Positions 8,147 through 13,789 of a DNA stretch of 14,334 nucleotides are shown one piece after another; positions within the stretch are counted from its first letter, which is position 1; each line of letters begins with the position of its first letter. The stretch covers positions 1 through 14,334 of the forward strand of contig JBEKCP010000108.1 of NCBI GenBank assembly GCA_050014815.1. The letters run 5' to 3'. Origin of the DNA: JBEKCP01 sp050014815. GTDB lineage: Bacteria > Planctomycetota > Planctomycetia > Pirellulales > Thermoguttaceae. Under the pieces are notes generated by a model. That model saw nothing but the letters and a program-made list of their open reading frames with translations. It did no database searches and was not told the origin of the DNA. The translations under genes and the position numbers were made by a program.

Positions 8147-9646
8147 ATGTACGACGCGATCATCCTCGGTGCCGGCATGTCCGGCCTGGCGGCCGGCATT
8201 CGCCTGGCCTACTACCAGCGGCGGGTTGCGATTCTGGAGCGCCACGGCACGGTGGGCGGGCTCAACTCGTTCTACCAGCGGCGAGGGCGGATCCACGACG
8301 TCGGGCTGCACGCCGTGACCAACTATGCCTCGGCGGACGCCCGCCTCGGGCCCCTGGCCCGCGCCCTGCGCCAGTTGCGGATCGCCCGCGGCGACCTCGA
8401 CCTAGCGCCCCAGCTCGGCTCGGCGATCGCCTTCCCGGGCGTGACGCTGCAATTCTCCAACGACCTCGGGCTCTTGGAGTCGGAGATTGCCCGGCATTTC
8501 CGGCGGGAGCAAGACAACTTCCGCCGCCTGGTGGCGTCCCTGGCCCCCTACGATCAGTTCGGCCAGGCCCAGACACTCCGCTCCGCCCGGCAGGCGGTCG
8601 GCAGCCTGATCGGCGATCCGCTCCTGGTCGAAATGCTGATGTGTCCCGTGCTGTTCTACGGCGGCGCGCGGGAGCACGACATGGACTTCGGCCAGTTCAG
8701 CATCCTCTTCCGCTCGGTGTTCCTGGAGGGATTGGGCCGGCCGTTTGCGGGCATCCGGCAGATCCTCGACCGGCTGACGGGCAAGTTCCTCGAGCTTGGC
8801 GGCGAGCTTCGGCTCCGAAGCCCCGCCGCGAGGATCATCGCCAACGCCGGCCGGGTCGAGGGCGTTGTGCTGGAGGATGGCACGGAACTACCGGCGCGGA
8901 GCGTGATCTCGTCGGCCGGCTGGCCCGAAACGCTCCGGCTGTGCGATAGAATCTCCCCTCTCCCTCCGGGAGAGGGGCAGGGGGTGAGGGGGCTTTCCAG
9001 CGGCAAATGTGGAAGTCATTCTGCGGCCGACTTCGCGCCGCCCAGGCCGCCGGGCGGCCAGCCGCCTGCCGGCGGCCAATCGATCGTCGAGTCGATCTCT
9101 GTCCTGAACGCGCAGCCTCGATCGCTCGGCTGCGACCGTACGATCGTGTTCTACAACGACTCGGAGAAGTTCCACTATCGCGAACCCCGCGAGCCGGTCG
9201 ACCTCCGGAGCGGGATCGTCTGCTCGCCGAACAACTTCGCTTATCCCCAATCCCTGCCCGAGGGCATCCTCCGCGTGTCGGCCCTGGCAAGCTACGACCG
9301 CTGGGCCGAAATGGACCGGGACACTTACGCCCGGCAGAAGCGGGAGTGGTACGACCGCCTGGTCGAGGCCGCCGCAAGGTTCGTCCCCGATTTCCGTGGG
9401 GCGGTCGTCGATGCCGACCTGTTCACCCCGGTCACCATCCGGCGGTTCACCGGTCATGATCGCGGGGCCATCTACGGCGCGGTCGAAAAACGCTGCGACG
9501 GCACCACGCACCTGGCGAACCTCTATCTCGCGGGCAACGACCAGGGGCTCGTGGGCATCGTCGGCGCCATGCTCAGCGGGATCGGCATCGTCAACCGGTA
9601 CCTGCTGAAATCGGGTCCTGTTGCTTCCGCAACGGAAACTCAGTAG
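8147..9646 (+). CDS. CrtI-like FAD-dependent oxidoreductase with a repeat-derived insert
   Basis: A 499-residue flavoprotein of the phytoene desaturase/carotenoid isomerase-like superfamily. The Rossmann motif is LGAGMSG (7-13), E31 would bind the adenosine ribose, and the second FAD block is GTVGGLNSFYQRRGRIHDVG (35-54). The C-terminal FAD block is NLYLAGNDQGLVGIVGAMLS at about 465-484. Conserved internal blocks include YNDSEKFHYREP, FTPVTIRRFTGHDRGAIYGA and an NNFAYP stretch. The start at ATG 8147 gives MYDAIILGAG; a TTG at 8123 would overlap the ACP. Between SSAGWPETLRLCDR and SIVESISVLNAQP sit about 42 low-complexity residues (270-311) encoded by palindromic repeats but still in frame. 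As third gene of the cassette it probably desaturates or isomerises the carrier-linked acyl product; substrate unknown. It ends 7 bases into the convergent gene. Confidence 0.88.
   Translation: MYDAIILGAGMSGLAAGIRLAYYQRRVAILERHGTVGGLNSFYQRRGRIHDVGLHAVTNYASADARLGPLARALRQLRIARGDLDLAPQLGSAIAFPGVTLQFSNDLGLLESEIARHFRREQDNFRRLVASLAPYDQFGQAQTLRSARQAVGSLIGDPLLVEMLMCPVLFYGGAREHDMDFGQFSILFRSVFLEGLGRPFAGIRQILDRLTGKFLELGGELRLRSPAARIIANAGRVEGVVLEDGTELPARSVISSAGWPETLRLCDRISPLPPGEGQGVRGLSSGKCGSHSAADFAPPRPPGGQPPAGGQSIVESISVLNAQPRSLGCDRTIVFYNDSEKFHYREPREPVDLRSGIVCSPNNFAYPQSLPEGILRVSALASYDRWAEMDRDTYARQKREWYDRLVEAAARFVPDFRGAVVDADLFTPVTIRRFTGHDRGAIYGAVEKRCDGTTHLANLYLAGNDQGLVGIVGAMLSGIGIVNRYLLKSGPVASATETQ
8954..8990 (+). 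repeat. In-gene palindromic element, copy A (short form)
   Basis: CCCCTCTCCC (8955-8964), loop TCC and GGGAGAGGGG (8968-8977) form a perfect 10-bp stem, followed by a GGGGGTGAGGG tail. It matches copies at 11911-11962 and 14201-14251 but lacks their second hairpin. It is read in frame as SPLPPGEGQGVRG within the FAD oxidoreductase. Confidence 0.9.
9045..9076. repeat. Pair of GC-only hairpins inside the FAD oxidoreductase
   Basis: Two adjacent perfect inverted repeats: GGCCGCC-G-GGCGGCC (9045-9059) and GCCGCC-TGCC-GGCGGC (9061-9076). They encode part of the Pro/Gly-rich insert PPRPPGGQPPAGGQ. They lie about 55 bases after element copy A and look like a second repeat type stacked at the same site. 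Confidence 0.7.
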
Positions 9647-10083
9647 GTCGGCCGCTTGCCGTCGGGGGTCTTGCCGTCCTTGGCGTCCTTGGCGTCCTTG
9701 CCTTCCTCTTTGTCTTTTTCCTTGAGCTTGACGACGAACTCGTCCGCGCCCTTCTGGGTCTTGAACCCGCTCTTGATCACCTTGACCACCAACGTAACCG
9801 GCCGCTTCAGCGAGGGATCGGCTTTCCTCTCATCCTCCCACTCGTCCCGCTTCTTCTTGTTGTCGTCGTTGACCCGCTTCTTCTCGTCGGCGAGTGACGA
9901 GCTGTTAATGACTTTGTACTCATCGCCGATCTGAACGACTGTGAAGCTTTGCGTCTTGCTGCTGGACGTCTTCGAGGGGTGGGGCTTGCTGCTCGTTTGC
10001 CCCCGTGCCTGCTGTGCGACCCCCAAGAGTCCCAGCCCCACCACGACCGCCACGAACCCCGACACGGCAAGAGACCTCTTCAT
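9640..10083 (-). CDS. Small secreted Lys/Asp-rich protein of unknown function
   Basis: A 147-residue protein I do not recognise. Residues 1-29 form a clear Sec signal peptide: MKRSLAVSGF, a hydrophobic core of Val/Leu/Gly, and a likely cut after ARG or nearby. The mature part starts Ser/Thr/Lys-rich (about 30-45), then has a possible beta segment FTVVQIGDEYKVINSSSLAD, a highly charged stretch VNDDNKKKRDEWEDERKADP, a strand-like VTLVVKVIKSGF and a tail EKDKEEGKDAKDAKDGK made by a 9-base DNA repeat. GAGGTG about seven bases upstream supports ATG 10083; a GTG at 10125 would spoil the signal peptide. It overlaps the FAD gene tail to tail by seven bases. Small secreted proteins of this make-up are frequent in planctomycetes. 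An extracytoplasmic location is well supported; the role is unknown. Confidence 0.8.
   Translation of the reverse strand: MKRSLAVSGFVAVVVGLGLLGVAQQARGQTSSKPHPSKTSSSKTQSFTVVQIGDEYKVINSSSLADEKKRVNDDNKKKRDEWEDERKADPSLKRPVTLVVKVIKSGFKTQKGADEFVVKLKEKDKEEGKDAKDAKDGKTPDGKRPTY
9676..9702. repeat. Short tandem 9-base repeat
   Basis: Three tandem units GTCCTTGGC, GTCCTTGGC and GTCCTTGCC, with a degenerate unit just before. On the minus strand they encode KDAKDAKDG near the C-terminus of the secreted protein. Such a tract could change in copy number without breaking the frame. Confidence 0.75.
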
Positions 10084-10366
10084 AAGAAACACCTCAAGAT
10101 ACGACAAAGACAACCGTTTGCCCACTGGCTCGTTTTCCCACTAACCCGGGCGAACCCAGCCAGGGTCCATTCTACTGCTGTGGCCCGGGGGACGCAAGCA
10201 CATCGTCGCCGGTAAATCTTGCGCAATCTGCCGGGTCTGTCTGACCGGTACAACCGGACCTCCCCACAGAGAAGTGGTGCCGCCAGGGCTGGTTGTGTTG
10301 TAACGGATGTAACGATTGTGCCGACAGTAGGGAAAGTAACGCATGGGCGGATTTTACGGAGGGACG
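10084..10366. other. Divergent intergenic region
   Basis: This separates the minus-strand secreted protein gene from the plus-strand lipoprotein gene, so it should hold two divergent promoters. GTAACG occurs at 10300, 10309 and 10336, the first two in the 9-base direct repeat TGTAACGGA/TGTAACGAT (10299-10316); this could be a regulator or alternative sigma factor site. CCGGTACAACCGG is a small dyad. I could not place a convincing -35/-10 pair on either strand. Confidence 0.35.
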
Positions 10367-11050
10367 ATGGCCATGACACAACACGTTCATGCCCGATTGT
10401 GGGGCGCCGTGGGGCTCGGGATGTTGCTCCTGGCGGGCAGCGGAGGGTGTGCCCTGGTGCAGGAGTTCTGCGCGGAACTCAAGTGTACCCGCTCGAACGC
10501 GGATCCCTGCACGTCTTGCTGTTATTGCGGCTGCTGCAAGTGCTGTGCGGAGTCCAGCGGCGGGGAGTGCGGGTGCGGGTGCGGCCCGTCCGGGGGCGAG
10601 CCGCGGGGAGCCCGGAGCAACGCGGAAGGCCGCACCGCGCCGGCCCCGCTGCCCCGGCCCACCGAGGCACTTCCCCTGCCGCCAAAGCCCCCCAAACGCG
10701 GCCTGCAGGATGACGGAATGCCGTGGCCGGGTGAGATGCCGGCCCCCCCCAAGAAGACGGGCGAGTCGCCATCAGACAGCGGCCCTACACTACACTCGGC
10801 AGACGTTCGCGCGACCACCTGTCTCGATCAATCGGGGGCAGCCGTGCTCCGCGCCTCGGGAAGCTCATCCATTGAATCGGGCCAACCACCGGGACTCCTG
10901 GGCAACATGGCGACCTACGCCCCGCTGGATCCTGCGGGGTCCCCCGTCTCTTCAGACGACTCGGACCCAGCCGCCGAGCCCCGCATCGTGATCCATGAGG
11001 ATCCGTCCAGCGGCGATTCGCACCGGCCGACCTCCAATCCGTTGCGATAG
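10367..11050 (+). CDS. Cysteine-rich, proline-rich putative lipoprotein
   Basis: A 227-residue protein not matching any family I know. Residues 1-28 form a signal peptide with a probable lipobox GSGGC, so C28 would be lipidated. Residues 35-72 hold 13 cysteines, including CTSCCYCGCCKCC (48-60) and ECGCGCG (67-73), a metallothionein-like or disulfide-dense patch. The rest is disordered and Pro/Ser-rich (PLPRPTEALPLPPKPPKRG) with only one further cysteine. ATG 10367 has GGAGG four bases upstream; ATG 10373 has the same site ten bases away and is an equal candidate, and 10343 is possible. It lies alone: divergent upstream neighbour, large inverted repeat downstream. Location at the cell envelope is inferred from the signal; metal binding is only a possibility from cysteine density. 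Confidence 0.75.
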   Translation: MAMTQHVHARLWGAVGLGMLLLAGSGGCALVQEFCAELKCTRSNADPCTSCCYCGCCKCCAESSGGECGCGCGPSGGEPRGARSNAEGRTAPAPLPRPTEALPLPPKPPKRGLQDDGMPWPGEMPAPPKKTGESPSDSGPTLHSADVRATTCLDQSGAAVLRASGSSSIESGQPPGLLGNMATYAPLDPAGSPVSSDDSDPAAEPRIVIHEDPSSGDSHRPTSNPLR

Positions 11051-11060
11051 GCGCCACACC

Positions 11061-11119
11061 AGCCCGAAGCGCAAGCGAGGGAATTGCGATGGTTCCGTCC
11101 CTCGCTTGCGCGTCGGGCT
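11061..11119. repeat. 22-bp inverted repeat (planctomycete-type dispersed element, possible bidirectional terminator)
   Basis: The left arm (11061-11082, starting AGCCCGAAGCGCAAGCGAGG) and right arm (11098-11119) are complementary at 21 of 22 positions, with a 15-base loop. It sits 10 bases after the lipoprotein stop. The arm sequence, and the GTGAGACCGGCGGGAAACCGG that follows, belong as far as I recall to a repeat family widespread in Pirellulales-like genomes. A strong hairpin here could end lipoprotein transcription. Confidence 0.82.
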
Positions 11120-11183
11120 AGTGAGACCGGCGGGAAACCGGCTATTCTGACGCAGCCTAGAACAGAACCTCCCCACCGGGCGG

Positions 11184-11212
11184 TTGATTCACGTCGCCGC
11201 GGGGTCGATAAT
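11184..11212 (+). promoter_or_regulatory. Probable sigma-70-type promoter of ygiQ
   Basis: TTGATT (11184-11189) and GATAAT (11207-11212) are separated by exactly 17 bases. The predicted transcript would start near 11219 and leave a leader of about 20 bases before ATG 11239. Seen in sequence; activity inferred. Confidence 0.5.
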
Positions 11213-11238
11213 TGGGGCATCCCTCCGGATAGCCCCCC

Positions 11239-13275
11239 ATGCCTTCTCGCAGCCAGTCTTCGCCCGCCAGTCCCCTGCCGATGACCCCCGAGGAAGTTGC
11301 CTCGCGCGGCTGGGACGCCGTCGATGTGGTCTTTGTCACCGGCGACGCCTACGTCGACCACCCCAGCTTCGCCATGGCCCTGCTCGCCCGCGTGCTGGAG
11401 GCCGAAGGCCGCCGCGTGGCGATCCTCAGCCAGCCGGATTGGCATTCCTGCCGGCCGTGGCAGGCCTTCGGGCGGCCGCGGCTCTGCTTCGCCGTCAGTG
11501 CCGGCAACATGGACTCGATGCTCAACCGCTATACGGCCAACCGCAAGGTCCGAAACGACGATGCCTACAGCCCCGATGGCCAGACCTCGCGGCGGCCGGA
11601 CCGCGCAACCGCGGTCTATTGCCAAAGGGCCCGCGAGGCATACAAGAATATCCCCGTCATTGCCGGCGGCGTCGAGGCCAGTCTGCGACGGCTGGCCCAT
11701 TACGACTTCTGGAGCGACAAGGTCCGCCGCAGCATCCTCCTGGACGCCAAGGCCGACCTGCTGGTCTACGGGATGGGGGAACAGCCGTTGGTTGAGATCG
11801 TCCGTCGGCTGGCGGCCGGCGAGCCGATCCGCCAGATCCGCGACGTCCGCGGCACGGCGTACCGGCTGGGGGCCCGCGAGTCCGAGCCGCTTGCGGCTCC
11901 GCAGCACGGCTCCCCTCTCCCTCCGGGAGAGGCACCCGCAAGCGGGTACCCGGGGGTGAGGGCCACCATCCTCCTCCCCAGCTTTGAAGAAGTGTCCTCC
12001 GACAAGCGGGCGTTCATCGAGATGACCCGGCTCCTCCAGCGCGAGACCAACCCCTACAACGCCCGGCGACTGGTACAATTCCACGCCCGCGAGGCGGTCG
12101 TGGTCAATCCGCCGGCCTGGCCGCTTGCGGAGTCCGAGATGGACCGGATCTACGGCCTGCCGTTCACCCGGCGGCCGCATCCCGGCTACGGCCGCCAGAG
12201 AATACCCGCTTACGAGGTCGTCAAGGATTCGATCCAGATTGTCCGCGGTTGCTTCGGCGGGTGCTCGTTCTGCTCCATCGGGGCGCACCAGGGAAAGATC
12301 ATCCAGAGCCGCAGCCGGCGGTCGGTGCTCGATGAGATCGGCCGCATGGCGAGCGAGCCCGATTTCTCGGGCGTGGTCAGCGATCTGGGCGGCCCGACCG
12401 CCAACATGTACGGCATGCACTGCGGCTCGCCGGAGAACCAGGCGGCGTGCCGCCGCACGAGCTGCCTCTGGCCGGCGATCTGCCGCTTCCTGGTGACTGA
12501 CCATGGGCCGCTCTTGGAAGTGATGCGGGAGTCGCGGCGTCAGCCGGGTGTGCGGCAGGTCTTCGTCGCCTCCGGGGTGCGGATGGACCTGGCCCGGCGT
12601 GACCCGGTCTATGTGCGGGAATTGGCCGAGCACCACACCGGCGGCCTGTTGAAGGTCGCCCCGGAGCACGTCGATCCCGAGGTGCTCGCCCGGATGAAGA
12701 AACCCGCGGTCGAGGAGTTCACGGCCTTCGAGCGGGAGTTTCTCCGGGCGGCCTCCGCGACGGGCAAGGAACTCCACCTGATGCCGTATTTCATGGCCGG
12801 CCATCCCGGCTGCGACCTGGCGGCAATGATCCGCCTGGCGGTCTTCCTCAAGCGGACCGGCTACCGGCCCGACAAGGTGCAGGACTTCATCCCGCTGCCG
12901 ATGGACCCGGCCACGTGCATGTACTACACGGAGACCGACCCCGCCAACGGCGAGCCGGTCTACGTGGCCAAGGGTTCTCGTGAGCGGCGGCTCCAACGGG
13001 CGCTCTTGCAATTCTGGAAGCCGGAGAACTATGCGGACGTGTGCGAGGCCCTATCCTTATCCGGCCGGGAGGACCTGATCGGCGTCGGCCCCGATTGCCT
13101 TATCTCCATTCGTCCGCCGCGACAAGCGAGCCGGGGGCGTGAGCCCCCGGATCGCGTTGCTCGGCCGTCGCGGAAAGCCGCGCCACCGGCCCGCCCCGCC
13201 GATCGCCCCGTCGGCTACCGCCCGCACCGAAAGACGGCATCGCGCCGACACAAGCGAGGCACCGAGCAGAATTGA
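11239..13275 (+). CDS. ygiQ: YgiQ family radical SAM protein with an in-frame repeat insert
   Basis: A 678-residue radical SAM enzyme of the YgiQ family (UPF0313), whose substrate is unknown. Domains in order: an N-terminal B12-binding-like/UPF0313 region (VVFVTGDAYVDHPSFAMALL at about 31-50; SAGNMDSMLNRYTANRKVR; AGGVEASLRRLAHYDFWSD); the radical SAM core with the CX3CX2C cluster C338, C342, C345 (RGCFGGCSFCSIGAHQG); then VSDLGGPTANMYGMHC, LKVAPEHVDPEVL and PYFMAGHPGC. The C-terminal YRPHRKTASRR tail is typical. Residues about 215-242 (GARESEPLAAPQHG, then SPLPPGEAPASGYPGVRA) carry repeat-derived sequence between RGTAYRLG and ILLPSFEEVSSDKRAF, which are conserved family blocks. A second palindrome lies in the C-terminal tail. 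The start has no strong Shine-Dalgarno but fits the family N-terminus. Monocistronic, with its own promoter. Confidence 0.93.
   Translation: MPSRSQSSPASPLPMTPEEVASRGWDAVDVVFVTGDAYVDHPSFAMALLARVLEAEGRRVAILSQPDWHSCRPWQAFGRPRLCFAVSAGNMDSMLNRYTANRKVRNDDAYSPDGQTSRRPDRATAVYCQRAREAYKNIPVIAGGVEASLRRLAHYDFWSDKVRRSILLDAKADLLVYGMGEQPLVEIVRRLAAGEPIRQIRDVRGTAYRLGARESEPLAAPQHGSPLPPGEAPASGYPGVRATILLPSFEEVSSDKRAFIEMTRLLQRETNPYNARRLVQFHAREAVVVNPPAWPLAESEMDRIYGLPFTRRPHPGYGRQRIPAYEVVKDSIQIVRGCFGGCSFCSIGAHQGKIIQSRSRRSVLDEIGRMASEPDFSGVVSDLGGPTANMYGMHCGSPENQAACRRTSCLWPAICRFLVTDHGPLLEVMRESRRQPGVRQVFVASGVRMDLARRDPVYVRELAEHHTGGLLKVAPEHVDPEVLARMKKPAVEEFTAFEREFLRAASATGKELHLMPYFMAGHPGCDLAAMIRLAVFLKRTGYRPDKVQDFIPLPMDPATCMYYTETDPANGEPVYVAKGSRERRLQRALLQFWKPENYADVCEALSLSGREDLIGVGPDCLISIRPPRQASRGREPPDRVARPSRKAAPPARPADRPVGYRPHRKTASRRHKRGTEQN
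11884..11899. repeat. Short hairpin just upstream of element copy B in ygiQ
   Basis: GAGCCGC-TT-GCGGCTC, a perfect 7-bp inverted repeat with a two-base loop, encoding EPLAA. It lies 11 bases before copy B and looks like a second small palindromic element at the same insertion site. Confidence 0.65.
11911..11962 (+). repeat. In-gene palindromic element, copy B (long form)
   Basis: First stem CCCCTCTCC/GGAGAGG around CCTCCG, second stem ACCCGC-AA-GCGGGT, then the GGGGGTGAGGG tail. It aligns end to end with the inverse of copy C (14201-14251) apart from the loop of stem 1 and one base of loop 2. It is read in the same frame as copy A, giving SPLPPGEAPASGYPGVRA in YgiQ (residues 225-242). Confidence 0.92.
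13131..13150. repeat. Palindrome in the 3' end of ygiQ
   Basis: CCGGGGGC-GTGA-GCCCCCGG, a perfect 8-bp stem, preceded by ACAAGCGAG. It encodes SRGREPPD in the variable C-terminal tail. The motif with its GTGA loop is, as I recall, a frequent dispersed repeat in planctomycete genomes. Confidence 0.75.
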
Positions 13276-13278
13276 GGA

Positions 13279-13308
13279 TATAATACGTTGGGATGTCAAC
13301 GATATAAT
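13279..13308 (+). promoter_or_regulatory. Two TATAAT boxes flanking a CGTTG-CAACG dyad upstream of the antitoxin gene
   Basis: TATAAT occurs at 13279-13284 and 13303-13308. Between them lies CGTTG-GGATGT-CAACG (13286-13301), so the whole unit is nearly symmetric. It begins 4 bases after the ygiQ stop and ends 45 bases before the antitoxin ATG. RHH antitoxins usually bind a dyad over their own promoter, so this is a plausible autoregulatory operator. No good -35 was found for either box. Confidence 0.5.
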
Positions 13309-13353
13309 CCCGGCGGCCAGTTGCGGCGTTCAGTTCATCAGATAGGGCTAGCT

Positions 13354-13548
13354 ATGAATACCGAAATTCCAGCCGATTTGGCGCCGTTCGTTCGACGCAT
13401 GGTCGCCGAAAGACGTTTCTTGACCGAGGGCGACGTACTTCCCGAAGGCCTGCGATTGCTGCAAGCCCGTGAGACATTGCGGCAAGAAGTCCAAAGGGGC
13501 TTCGAGCAGTTGGACGCCGGCCTGGGAGTTGACGCGAGGGACCTCTAA
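13354..13548 (+). CDS. ParD/CopG-like RHH antitoxin, without a recognisable toxin partner
   Basis: A 64-residue protein with the ParD layout: a short N-terminal strand (MNTEIPADLA), helix A (PFVRRMVAERRF), a turn and helix B (TEGDVLPEGLRLLQARETL, about 24-42), then a charged toxin-neutralising tail (RQEVQRGFEQLDAGLGVDARDL). In the family this forms a dimeric ribbon-helix-helix that binds its own promoter and blocks a ParE-type toxin. The start at 13354 removes 22 residues of upstream frame that do not resemble the family. A ParE gene normally overlaps or follows within a few bases; none of the frames in 13549-13789 looks like ParE. It may be an orphan left after toxin loss, or a stand-alone regulator. 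The family call is by pattern only. Confidence 0.68.
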   Translation: MNTEIPADLAPFVRRMVAERRFLTEGDVLPEGLRLLQARETLRQEVQRGFEQLDAGLGVDARDL

Positions 13549-13789
13549 GGCGGGCTCCATATCAGGCACATGTCGAGAGAGTCAAAGTCGCAGTCCCGCT
13601 CATCGCCCCCTACCCCCTTTCGGGATTTCGCTCTTTCGGGTTTTCGTGATTTGTTTCCGCGTTGGGATGGCTCCAGGGCCAATATCGGCGCTCCAGTTTC
13701 GGATGGTGTTGATTTCCCGGTGCGAAGTGGTATACCAGGGGCTCGGTTGCTGGTCACACCCCCCCTAAACTGCCGGTAACGTCCGCCGC
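13549..13789. other. Intergenic region with no recognised gene
   Basis: 241 bases between the antitoxin gene and the methyltransferase gene. It contains a TTTCG-rich patch (about 13617-13658: TTTCGGGATTTCG, TTTCGGGTTTTCG) that looks like degenerate tandem or dispersed repeat DNA. A 69-codon open frame at 13570-13779 is Ser/Arg/Pro-rich and resembles no ParE toxin or other family. Confidence 0.4.

Noticed and set aside
10915..13011. 698-codon minus-strand frame
   Set aside because: Shadow of ygiQ that also crosses the inverted repeat and the 3' end of the lipoprotein gene; Arg/Gly/His-rich with no domain.
13570..13779. 69-codon frame after the antitoxin as a possible ParE toxin
   Set aside because: No ParE features (no LxxAxxDLxxI-type helices or conserved Arg/Tyr pattern); low-complexity, and contains the TTTCG repeat patch.
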